From Cryptomeria japonica (taxonomy: Eukaryota; Streptophyta; Pinopsida; Cupressales; Cupressaceae), in assembly GCF_030272615.1 (NCBI RefSeq), contig NC_081413.1:723135649-723199648 (forward strand): a DNA stretch of 64,000 bases. Reading direction: 5' to 3'. The position numbers and the translations under genes were made by a program. Of this stretch, positions 33,252-44,320 are shown piece after piece. The notes under the pieces were generated by a model. It made no database searches, was not told where the DNA came from, and saw only the letters and a list, made by a program, of their open reading frames with translations. Within the stretch, counting starts at the first letter, position 1, and the number at the start of each line of letters is the position of its first letter.

Positions 33252-36147
33252 TGTAGAGGTATAAATCTGACCACCTAGTTAAATAATTTTTTAATATTTA
33301 TTTAAACCACATCCCCCTATTAATTAATCTTATTTAATTAATTTCTCCATTTTTCATCTATTTGATTAAATGAATTCTTCAGTTTATTTAATTAAATTCA
33401 TCTAACTCCTTTCTAGCCTTTAATTAAATAAATCACTATATTTAATTAAATCCCCTTTCTCCATTTTAATTAAGTTTGCATTTAATTAAAATCATCCTTG
33501 CATATAAATAAATCAAATTTATTTATAAACCCTCCCTTCACTTGGATTTTCTTACAAATGCAAGTTGCTTCTATTTTAGTTGAAATAAAACATTTTTATT
33601 TTAATTAAAATTCTATTTTCTCCCACTTGCACCTTCCTACATTTTCCACTTTCCTAAACATTCTTCTAGAACCTATCTAATCCCAATCAATTAGCCTTAA
33701 CTCTTCCAATCATATCACATCCCTAAATTTGGGGAGGTCGCTTCTCAAATTTGAAAGAAAGTCTTCTAAATGCATTAAATACTTTATTCCTTCAACAAGT
33801 GAACTTGTTGAGTTCCCCAAATTTGTAAGGCTTGTTCCCAAAGTCTTTTTAACCATTAATGGTTAATCCAACCTTCCCTCATGGTTAGAGAATTTATCCC
33901 TAACTTAACCTTCATCTAACTCAGGGGTCTCATCAAAGCACTCATGACTTTGACCCTAGTTATCCCATCTAACCCTTGCATAAGAGTTTACCCTTTGGGT
34001 AAAATCTTTATCCAATGGATGACCCTAACCTATGATGAATATTGATGAGCTACTAAGGTCCTAACCGGTACTGAGAGGGGGGGAGGGGGGGCGTGTGAAT
34101 CGGTACACACAAAAACTTGCTCTGACACCTTGACAAATCAAAACACATATAACCGGTTGTCTTCACCACTGTACTTAACCATAGCAATACTGGTTAAACA
34201 GAAATACTTCAGACAACATTCAACAGATCTCAAATCTTGATAGCTACTTCACCAATTTAATCATGCATGAGTTATACCAATAAAAACCACAACCATTTGA
34301 CAATGCATGCATATCTAACTTAATCAAAAACCACTCAATCATCACATGAAAAACTCACAACCCATAACACACAGATTTTTCATGTGGAAACCCAAATGGG
34401 AAAAACCATGGTGGGGATGAATACCCACAAGATTGTTTGTGAACTCTTTTGAAGTTCACTCTGTTAGGAGCCTAGTCTGGTTAAAGACTTTACAATAAAG
34501 GTTTTGTTAGGAACCGATCCTGTTAGGGATCACCTAATTAAGGGATGGCTAAATACCCTGTTAAAAGTTGAAACCCTGTTAAAGGTTACCTCGCTAGAGG
34601 ATTTAAAGAACTCAATAAACTTGAGTCACCTGGTTAGATGATTTACAACAAAGCCTGTTAAAGCTACCCAGTCAAGGGATTTACCTTCTATTGAAATGGT
34701 TAGAAGACAATAGGTAAAACTCCGATCTGATAACAACACTCCTTGCTAAGGCAGATCCTTTCTAGTTCGTCTCTTCTGCAATCACACTCTATAGATTCCT
34801 CACTCTGGTTTGGCAAGTATCAAATCTCCAACATGCGTACACAAACACAACTTTTGCCAACAACTACAATAACAAATCTCATCGACCTTATAGACAACAA
34901 TTCGGTCGGTAGCATAAACCCTAAACCCTAAACATTTTAGGTTTACAATTACAAGCGGTCCAATCCTGACCGTCAAATATATTACATAGAATGAAACAAT
35001 CTAAAACAGATCTCAAGTCATTCTGCATAGTCCAATCTTCACCGCATCTGGAAAACAGTAACCCATCACATGCTTTTTCACATACCGCTAAGAAAAACAC
35101 ACATTCCCGAGGTAGACATTCAATACATTCGATCTTCACGCACAAGATCCTCAAAGAAACCCTTCACATGCACACAACTGACGTGGCATCTTGGTCCTTA
35201 TCCTTGTTCTTAACTAACTCATCAAAAAACATCATCGATTGCACCGCACAAGCCAAACCGGAAACCCTAGAGCTGAACTGAGACTACCAACTGGTAGTCA
35301 CACTTAGTGAATCTCGACACCGATCCACTCATCTGGTTGACCATAACCACTTCTGATCTTCATACCAATGCATAATGTTTCACTTGCTTGAGCACTTATT
35401 GACATCAATGATAACATACATTATCACCGCTTCATCATATGCCAACAACCTAACCATAACCCAACCTCCTAAGGTGACCCTCATGTCTTCTTGGGAATTT
35501 AATGCTTCTTGCATCTCCTCTCAAGCCATCTCTTGTTGACAATTGTCACCATTTCATTGGTGAAAATTGTAAACATGGATTGAGTAACTTTCAATCCTAG
35601 CCATTATTAAGATTATTGAATATTAATCATCCATTGCCCTATTTTCTCTATAAATAGAGCTCACTTTCCTCATTTTCCATATCCAAGTTTTATGCATCTA
35701 CATTATAGTCTAATTATATCAAGCATTTTAGCCTCTCTTTGTTAGAATAACATTTGAGCATTTAGGAACATTTCATATCATATCATATCCATGTTAGTAT
35801 ATCATGTTAGTGTAGTTTGTTAATATCTTTATCATATCATTATCTTCATCCTAGCTTAATATCATAGTTTGAACATATCATATACATCTTAGAATGCATT
35901 CATGCATATAGATCATAATATCACTCATTCTTAGAATTGTCATTCCTAAAGTCATTTGCTCAATGATCAGAGAGAAAAAAATTGGCTTTAGGGATCCTAT
36001 GAGATAGAGAACAATGAGACACATCTTGGGAAGTTAGCTTGGTTAAACTAGTTTAAGTTAGTTAATCTTTGTACTCAAAAGTTTCATTGGTATGTTGGCC
36101 TTTTTGATCTAAATTTTAGTATTTTGATCACCACAAATTCCAGCACA
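33252..36147 (+). repeat. Probable 5' LTR of the oldest gypsy element, split by a solo LTR
   Basis: Candidate start TGTAGAGGTATAAATCTGACC at 33252 and end CCAGCACA at about 36147, just before the primer-site-like sequence. Without the 1420-bp insertion (solo LTR plus one TSD) it would be about 1.48 kb. It has a TTAATTAAAT-rich stretch (33290-33620) and a TATA-like TATAAATAGAG (35650-35660). The 3' LTR is not in the window, so the limits cannot be verified. Confidence 0.5.
34033..35447 (-). repeat. Solo LTR of the copia R family (1415 bp)
   Basis: Flanked by a perfect 5-bp target-site duplication ACCTA (34028-34032 and 35448-35452). The reverse complement starts TGTTGGCATATGATGAAG and ends TATTCATCA, matching the 5' LTR of element R (61466-62876) along its length. 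No internal region remains, so it arose by LTR-LTR recombination. It is inserted in the LTR of the oldest gypsy element. Confidence 0.93.
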
Positions 36148-36149
36148 CA

Positions 36150-36171
36150 TTTTTGGCACTCACCATGGGGC
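36150..36171 (+). other. Primer-binding-site-like sequence of the oldest element
   Basis: TTTTTGGCACTCACCATGGG with two further bases, close to the TGGCGCCCACCGTGGGGC consensus seen in plant Tat-type gypsy elements; the differences are C to T or G to A. Confidence 0.5.
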
Positions 36172-36269
36172 ACGTCCCCAAATCTAATATCATTTTTATT
36201 GTAGGTTGAACATAAAGATCACGTCAAAATATCATAATAGTGTGTCTGAAAGTTTCGTCAGCACATCCA

Positions 36270-36490
36270 TAGCTTACTTTAGTGCATACATGGTATTGTT
36301 TAGCGCATATAAACCATATTTCAGTGTATTGGATCATCTTATTAATGCTTAGATCTGTCTGATATTATAGCACATAAGAACACCAGCTTAGTGCATCCAG
36401 GTCCCAGAGTAGCGCATTTGCTTTATTTTCTAGCTTGTAGACATCATTTCCTAGCGCATCTGTCTCATAGTTTAGCGCATAGAGAAGATA
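36270..36490 (+). repeat. Degenerate ~23-bp spaced repeat with TAGYGCAT core (cluster 1)
   Basis: TTAGTGCAT, TTAGCGCAT, CAGTGTAT, TAATGCTT, TAGCACAT, TTAGTGCAT, GTAGCGCAT, CTAGCGCAT and TTAGCGCAT recur at roughly 21-26-bp (or double) spacing, with unrelated bases between. Read as codons, much of it gives repeats of seven residues with a fixed Ser-Ala pair, for example FSAYKPY and SSAFALF, with stops. It lies in the leader of the oldest gypsy element, left of the N1 insertion. Confidence 0.75.
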
Positions 36491-36499
36491 GAGAGAAAT

Positions 36500-37545
36500 A
36501 TTTTTGTAAAAGAATCAGAATTTAGGCTTGTGAAGCCCACCATCAGGATTTGATTTTGGCTAACTGATTTGGTTGTAGGATCTAACAATTGTTTGCAGGA
36601 GGAGTTAGATTAGTTTTCTTTGCTTACTTTTAAAATTAGTAAAACGAACTCACCTTTCTTGCAAAATTTTAAAACAAACCTCACATTTCATTTGGAAGCT
36701 TCAAAAAAACCTCACATTGCTATCTTAAAAGCTTTCAAAGTTTGCAAATCGTTGTTGATTCATTTGGCGAATTTACTTTGGCTGACTAGGATCTCATTTG
36801 TTAAAAGTTTTTGTTATCTTCACACATTTCTATCTTGGGTTAAAAAGAATCACATGTCTTTTGGAGCAACATCTCCAAGGTAGATTTTAGAAAACAATTG
36901 TGATATTGGATAAAAAGAAAGCATGTATTCCATGTTTTGAAGGTGTTAGGTATATGCTCTCCCCTTAATTGGGTGATCAAAAATCCAAACACACCATTTT
37001 AAATCTTTCTTTCAATTTAGAAAATAAGAAATATCCTTTAGCACGCCTGCCCTCCTGAGAAGCCCATAAGACCGGTGAAAGGAGAATGACCTAAGTGGGG
37101 AATGATTTAATCACCAAGTATTCCAACCCACTATAATGAAATGTGGAGGCTTCTCAATGATTAGCCTTCCCCTAGTATCTTTAAGATACATAAAGCATTT
37201 GTTCTAAAGGTTGGGAAGCCTCCCGAGGGAGTTTATCATTGAAGACCGAATGGAAGCCTGATTATGAACTTTAGAACAAGAGGCCTCGCCATGTCAATTT
37301 TACCAAACATTTTTAATATCATAGTGCAAGGGTGGGGAAGAATCCGCCCCCAAGAAACTCACCATATATCTCCCAGGATAACGATTCAATTGATGAGCAA
37401 TCCTCTTTGAGTTAATTTTTGGACAAAGGCAAAAAAATGGGCACACCCCTAGGGGGTGACATGGTTGTTTGAGCTGACGGGGTATTAAGTGTGGGCTATT
37501 GATATTTTAAATGACCCTTGAGAATAGAGAGGTCTATCTGATGTG
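36500..37545 (+). other. Leader region of the oldest gypsy element
   Basis: No intact frame. Contains purine-rich and GGGGAGGCTTC-like words and a weak open frame at 36620-36883 without known domain. Ends at the N1 target-site duplication TATTT. Confidence 0.4.
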
Positions 37546-37550
37546 TATTT

Positions 37551-38920
37551 TTATGGTATGATGAAAGAATAAGTATCTGATCAACTACTGAGAGGGGGGG
37601 TGAATCAGTAGATAGAAAAACTGATATTAAAATTCACCAATCAATATCTCAAAGTAAACTTAGAATAATAACTCTGTCAAGATAAAAACTCATAAGATAA
37701 AACCGGTTGTCTATTACAATAATTTAATAGTAAACAACTTCTTCATATCTTCAATACTTCCGGTTATCATGACTTATCAAAAATAGTTAAGTAGTTAAGT
37801 AAATCAACCATGAAAACATAAGCACAAAAACATTCACCACTTGACACAAATATTTTTGACATGGAAACCCAAATAGGTAAAAACCACGGTGAGATGAGAC
37901 TCACAAGATAATATCTTAACTCTTCTAAAGTTTGCCCTGATAGGAGCCTAGCCTGTTAAAGCTTTACAAAAAGTCCTGTTAAGAACTAATCCTGTTAGGA
38001 ATCACCTAGTTAAGGGATTGACTACAAATGCCTTGTTAGAAGCAATACCCTGTAAGGAGTAACCTTGGTAGAGGATTTGAAAATCCAATCTAATGGACTA
38101 CCTTGTTAGAGGTTTTGAATAGCACCAAGCTTGTTAGAGCTTACCCAGTTAGGGGATTTCAATTCTGTTGTAATTGTTAAAAAACAACAAGAGTTTGTTG
38201 ATCTGTCTGAATAGAACTACACTTGCTTGATCAGATCCATTTAAAGCTCCTATCTACCTTTACTCAAACTGCAGATACATCATTCGGTTCGGCAACCACA
38301 CACTCAAATAAACTATGTCTATCTCTTTGCCAACTCTCCTTAAACTAAACAACTTCATCGACCTTAAATAAAAATCAATTAGGTCGGTAACACAACAAAA
38401 ACCTAACTCTCATCAAGCTTACAAACAAGTTCGGTTCAAGTATGACCGTTGGATTACATAGCAATCTTTGCACATCAATCAAGAAAACCTTGATTGCTCC
38501 TTGATCACCACTTCATTGAACTTAGTAACTCATCACACACTTTTCATTAGATGCAATACATTTTCTCATTCCTTAGACAAAAAAAACATTAAAACAACTC
38601 GCCAAAATCTCTTGGAATTGTCTTCATACAATAATCATGCGTGTCATCATCATTACCACTCATCATCATATCATAAACCAATATAACCAATTCACCAAAC
38701 TTAATCAGTTAGGGTTTATCAAAAACAATAGGTAGGGTTTACCGGTTACAACAATAGATAAGATTTACACCATTACACCAGTTACCGGTTCTCCTCACAA
38801 ATTCTTCCTACCAATTACAATAACAATATTACAATAATATCAACAATATCATTACTGGTTCAATTGACATCAATGACAAAATAACATATCATTAATGCAA
38901 TCTTCATGCAAATGCCAACA
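37551..38920 (-). repeat. 3' LTR of N1
   Basis: Matches 58922-60285. Its outer end reads TTATGG where the partner has TGATGG, so the terminal TG/CA is damaged. Inner end ...GCCAACA. Contains the AACCCAAATAGG hairpin motif and many CCTGTTA-like words shared with the other copia LTRs. Confidence 0.92.
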
Positions 38921-39247
38921 ATATCCCCATTTGGCATTGATGGCAATACAAATATCAACACCATTGATTGTTGCATGATTGTGAATAGGACTCCTGGTTT
39001 ACATTACCAAGTATTCACCATGCTCACTGTGTCTTCAACTTGTCGCTAGTTCTCCTTCCCATAATCACATAATTCTTCTCCCCCTTTGACAATAATGCCA
39101 AATTGAAAGTAAAACATGTCAAATTTCACTGTGTATCATCAACAATCTACAACTGGATGCTCCCCCTATGGAATACATTCACTTCTACACCAATCCTCCT
39201 GTAAAATTCTGCAAGTAGCTCTAGGATTGATGTAATCTACATCATAC
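38921..39247 (-). other. 3' untranslated region of N1 with purine tract next to the LTR
   Basis: Between the pol stop and the 3' LTR. On the minus strand GCCAAATGGGGATAT abuts the LTR start and is a plausible polypurine tract. Other purine-rich words (AAAGGGGGAG) lie near 39080-39090. Confidence 0.6.
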
Positions 39248-42200
39248 TTAACTGACTTCATGAAGAGGGACAACCCCTAACTGACATCTAAGATATTCAA
39301 AAGTAGTCTTAGGCAGAGGTTTAGTAAAAATATCTGCAAGCTTCTCCTTGGTAGAAACATGCTCCAAGATAACATCTTTACACTAAACTTTTTCCCTCAA
39401 GACATGATACTTCAATTCAATATGCTTGGTTCGTGTGTGCAAAACAAGGTTCTTGGAAATATTTATGGCACTTGTGTTATCACATAAAATCTTTATAGTT
39501 TCTGAAATATTCATCTTAAAACCTTCCAAAATGTGCCTCATCCATATAGCCTATGTGCAATTCATGTAAGCTGCAACATACTCATCTTCAGCAGAAGATT
39601 ATGAAGTACAACTCTGCTTCTTACTACTCCATGAAACAACCCTTCCTCCAAGAAAAAATGCTCCACTGATTGTGCTTTTCCGGTCATCAACATTTCCTGC
39701 CCAATCTGCATTTGTGTACACCTTCAAGTCAAAATTTCCTCCATATGGATACCATAACCCATAATCAACAGTACCTTTCAAGTATCTAAAAATTCTTTTG
39801 GTTGCTATCAGATGTGTTTCCTTAGGATTCTTCTGAAATCTAGCAACTATGCCAATTGCATGAGCTATGTCCGGTCTGTTGTGAACAACATAGTGCAATT
39901 TTCCAATCATTGACCTGTATTCCTTCTCATCAACAGATTTGGACTCATCTTCCTTAGACAACTTACAACCTATAACCATACGTGTGCCAACTGGTTTACA
40001 ATCACTCCTACCAAATGTCTTCAGGACCTGTGCTGAAAATACCATTCTTCATTTGTTGTATTTGCATGCCTATGAAATTTTTTATTTCTCCCACTAAAGA
40101 CATTTCAAACTCATTTTTCATTTCATCTGCAAAATTGCTGCTCATGTCATCATTACCTCCAAATATGATATCATCAACAAATACTTCGCTGACTAGTATT
40201 TTATCTCCTTCATATTTGAGATATATGTTACTACCATCACTAGTTCTTAGAAATCCTATCTTCATCAGATGTGTATGAAGCCTTTCATACCATGCCCTAG
40301 GTGCTTGCTTTAATCCATATAAATATTTATGCAATCTGCATACCATGTCTTCCTTATCAGTCAGAGAATAACCATCTAGCTGCTCAATGTATACTTCTTC
40401 TTCAAGTATCCCATTCAAAAACGTTGACTTAACATCCATGTGGTATACCTTGAATTTCTTGTCTGCTACAAATGCCAGTAAAGTTCTGACACCTTCCAGT
40501 CTTGCCACTGGTGCAAAATTCTCACCATAGTCTTCTCCTTCTTCTTGTGCATAACCTTTGCAAACCAACGTAGCTTTATTGCGAACCACAATACCATCTT
40601 CATTCAATTTGTTCCTGAAAACCCACTTAGCTCCTATCACATTTTTATTTACCGGTCGGGGTACTAGGGTCCATGTGTTGTTCTTCTCAATTTGATCTAA
40701 TTCCTCCTCCATAGCTTTAACCCAATGATCATTAGCAAATGCTTCCTTAGTAGTTCTTGGTTCAATAGTGGAGATCATGGAAGAATTTTCTCTGATTCTT
40801 CTTCTAGTTAGTACTCCATCATCCTTATCCCCAACAATCTGTTTAGGACTGTGATTTAGTCTCACATATCTTGGAATAACATGATCATTATCTTCAAGAT
40901 CAACTTCTTCACTATCATCATCTTCTTCTGAATTTATTTGTTCTGGTTGGACTGGTACATCAATATTTGCTTTGCTGGTTTCAGATTTCACAGTTTTTGG
41001 TTCCAAAAAAAAATGCAAGGATCTTCATCCTTTTTCTCCAAACTAGTTTCCTCTAAGACTTCAGGAAATTCATCCACTCGAACATCAGCACTCTCAACAA
41101 TTCTCTGTGTTCTATTGTTAAAACACTTGCTCTTGGTGGAATAGCCAAGAAATATACCTTCAGCAAATTTAGCCTCAAATTTGCTAATATAATCACCTCT
41201 CTTAATAAAAAATTTGCTTCCAAATATTCTAAAATAACTAACATCCGGTGATCTCCCATACCAATATTCATGAGGAGTCTTGTCCTTACCTCTCTTACCA
41301 GAATCTTGTTCATAGTGTAGACAGCTGTGCTGACAACTTCTCTCCAAAAGTTTTCGCTACACCTCCTTGTATCAACATCGTCCTAGCAGCTTCAACAACT
41401 GACTGGTTGTTCCTCTCTGCAATATCATTCTATTGTGGTGTCCTTGGTGCAGAAAGATGTCGCTTGATACCATTTCCTTCACAATACCTAATGAATTCCT
41501 CAGAAGTAAATTCACCACCCTGATCTGTCCTCAAGCACTTTCTCTTCTTACCGCTCTCTTTCTCAACTAAGGCCCTAAATGCCTTGAACTTACCAAAAGA
41601 TTTAGTCTTATCCTTCAAGAATGTGACCCACATCATCCTTGACCAATCATCAGTGAAGATCATGAAATATCTGTCACCTTGAATACTTTTTGTTCTTATT
41701 GGTCCACAAAGATCTGTATGAACCAAATCTAACAGATGTTCCGCTGAAAAAGATTTCCTCTTGAAAGTTGAGGATGTCATCTTTTCCAATTGACATTCTT
41801 TGCACAAAAAATTATCCGGTTTGTCTAACTGAGGCAAACCTCTCACTGTCTTGGACTTAATCACTTTAACAAAATGATTGAAGTTTATATGACAAAATCT
41901 TTTATGCCAAAGTCAACTATCATCTATCTTTGCAATTAAAGAGTTGTTGACTTTAGGATTAAGATGAAATAAGTTACCTTTAGTTTGCTTCCCGGTTACA
42001 ATCAGTTCACCTTTATTGTCATAGATCTTCCACATACCATTTTTAAATTCCAATGGGTATCCTTTGTCATTGAGTTGTGCCACACTCAAAAGATTGTTCT
42101 TTGGACCTTCAACCCAGTAGACATCATCTGCAATACTCTTTCCATTAAGAGAAATAGTTCCCTTTACCTTGAACCATGCAGGGTGAGTCATTACCAAAGC

Positions 42201-43213
42201 TTACAACTCCGTCATCAAATTCCTTCAGAGAAAGAAATTTGCTCTGATCACCGGTCATGTGATGTGAACAACTACTATCAATGATCCAATCATTAGAGTT
42301 ATCCATCCTGGATACTAATGCTTTCTAGTCTGACATCTCTTCTTTAATGGCTACAAATACAATGTCTTCATTAGCATCACCATCAGATTCCTCATCAGTG
42401 ATACCACCATCAACAATAATAAGACAATCTATTTTTCCTTTACCCTTGTACTTCTTGAATTTCTCTCGTTTGTGCTCATTATCACCATTAGGACAATTAG
42501 CAACAATGTGTCCAATCTTATTGCATGCAAAACATTTCAAAGGTAATTTGCCTCTATATTTACTTGTACTTGTAGGCAACCGCTTGGCCAACAATGCTTC
42601 AAGTTCAACTAAATTATCTTCATCATCAACTTCTCTATTGCATCTGGATTCATAACTGTGACTAGCATCTCTAATTTTAATTTATAGATGGGTTAGAAAC
42701 AGAAGCTCTAAATGCAGACTCGGATTTATGTACACTACCATCATAACCATTTAATTCAAAAGCAGTAAGCTTGCCAATGATGGATTCAAGAATTACCTTA
42801 GTTTTGTCAATGGACTTCAACTTCTCAATCGCTACAACTCTGATAGCGTAGACCGGTAGTAGGGTTCTCAATACCTTATTGATCACTGTGGAATCTTCCA
42901 CTTTGCCTCCTACACTCTTAATTTAACCAACTATCTCTTTTATCCTTTGACCATACTACTGGATATTCTCACCTTCAGCCATTTGCATGTCATCAAACTT
43001 TCCTCTTAGACTCTCCTCTTTAGCAATCTTAACATGAATCTATTCAAGTTTTTTCCATACCTCATATGCAGTTTCAAGACCATGAACATCTACATATTCT
43101 GCATCAAACAAAGAACTGATAATAGCCTCCAATGCTTGATGATTTTCTTGTTGCTCTTTCTTCTGATCATCAGTCAACATCCTAGTAGGTGCAACATACT
43201 TAGTATCAACATG
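39248..43213 (-). pseudogene. Copia gag-pol of N1, main part
   Basis: Minus strand from the N2 junction at 43213 to a TAA at 39248. In order: rest of gag; an intact zinc knuckle CFACNKIGHIVANC (about 42490-42535); protease motif WIIDSSCSHHMTG (about 42253-42290), with DSG changed to DSS; pre-integrase; integrase with HTDLCGP, TDQGGEF and the end of the core; RT (40008-41018, open for 336 codons, with VFVDDIIFGG); and RNase H (about 39400-40045). Stops and frameshifts occur, for example near 40045, 41430, 41880 and 42660. The protease change alone would be disabling. Several long open blocks suggest that it is younger than element A. Confidence 0.9.
43209..43213. other. Target-site duplication of N2, left copy
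   Basis: ACATG before the 5' LTR, repeated at 58746-58750 after the 3' LTR. Confidence 0.93.
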
Positions 43214-44263
43214 TGTTGGTATTATGGATGTGTTGCATTGGTTTTGTCATTGATGTCAACACTTATCAACACTTATCCTTCTGGAGATCTTTGGTTATGT
43301 TCACCGACAAGTTCAGTGACTTATGCACAGTCACTGGTATATTATTCACTGACAGGTTATATTGTTCACCGACATTGAGGATGACTTGTTATCATCTGGA
43401 GATCACTTGGTTATGTCAAAGACATGGTTTGGACACTTGGTTTTGGTATTTTGGTTATTGGTATAATTGGGTTGACATATTTGTTGTTACCGACAAATTG
43501 GTCTAGGTTATGGACTGACATGCATTATCTATTCCAGATCAGCACAACACGTTATGGAGATGATTTAATCAATTGGATATTGTTATAATTGCATTGAGCC
43601 GACATGATGCATCACATATTGAGTTATCTATAATTGATTTAATAGTAATATTCTTTATTATCCGGCCTACACATTTGGTCTGAGGTTTTGGTATATATGT
43701 AAGATCTCAATTATGAGATGACATATGTGGTATGTAAGGTTATGACATTGTAACATGGTATGTGTGAATATTGAAGATCATATGAGCAGACCATAGAAAA
43801 GGATATTATCAGAGCTTAACCAGTACAGAATCCAAGATTGGAGATGCTACTTTGAGCAATACATTATCATTGGATTTAATATCCAATTGTAGTCAGTGTG
43901 ACTCCTATTTTGTGATTGAGCAGTGAGCTCTAGGCGGTTGGCCTTTCTACATGTGCAAAACCCCATTTGTATACACATACTATCTTCAGTAGTATCATCT
44001 AATTGTGGGTAAGGTTTCCCATCATGGTTTTTCCCCTTACAGGGTTTCCACATACAAATCTTTGTGTTATGTGTTGTGGATGTTGTTTCTCTTTCTGTTA
44101 TATGCATTGAGTTTCACTGATATTAATATTGACTGCTAATCTATCAACGACATTAAGTTTGGTTTACCGGTATTAAGTATCAAGTTTGATTAAGTTATAT
44201 TTGGGTTGAAATTAATGGACAATTGATTCACCCCCCCTTTGGAGTTTCCTCTGGGTCCTAACA
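43214..44263 (+). repeat. 5' LTR of N2 (1050 bp)
   Basis: Starts TGTTGGTATTATGGATG and ends GGGTCCTAACA. Near-identical to 57689-58745 apart from the C-run near 44231 and scattered transitions. A TATA-like word (GGTATATATG) lies near 43690, and a hairpin motif GTTTTTCCCCTTACAGGG near 44030. Confidence 0.93.
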
Positions 44264-44281
44264 ATTGGTATCAGAGCTAAG
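44264..44281 (+). other. Primer binding site of N2
   Basis: ATTGGTATCAGAGCTAAG directly after the LTR, complementary in type to initiator Met tRNA. Confidence 0.92.
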
Positions 44282-44320
44282 TCCTCTTTTTGCAGAAGTT
44301 TAACAACTTGAGGAGATTCT

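Noticed and set aside
34074-34092. Interstitial telomere or G-quadruplex
   Set aside because: It is one or two long G-runs, not TTTAGGG repeats, and is a known part of the LTR end shared by relatives.
36620-36883. 87-codon open frame right of TAGYGCAT cluster 1
   Set aside because: AT-rich, no known domain and within a decayed leader region. It could be a random open frame.
44264-44281. TGGTATCAGAGC words as tRNA gene fragments
   Set aside because: They occur only next to LTR ends and lack cloverleaf context. They are primer binding sites.
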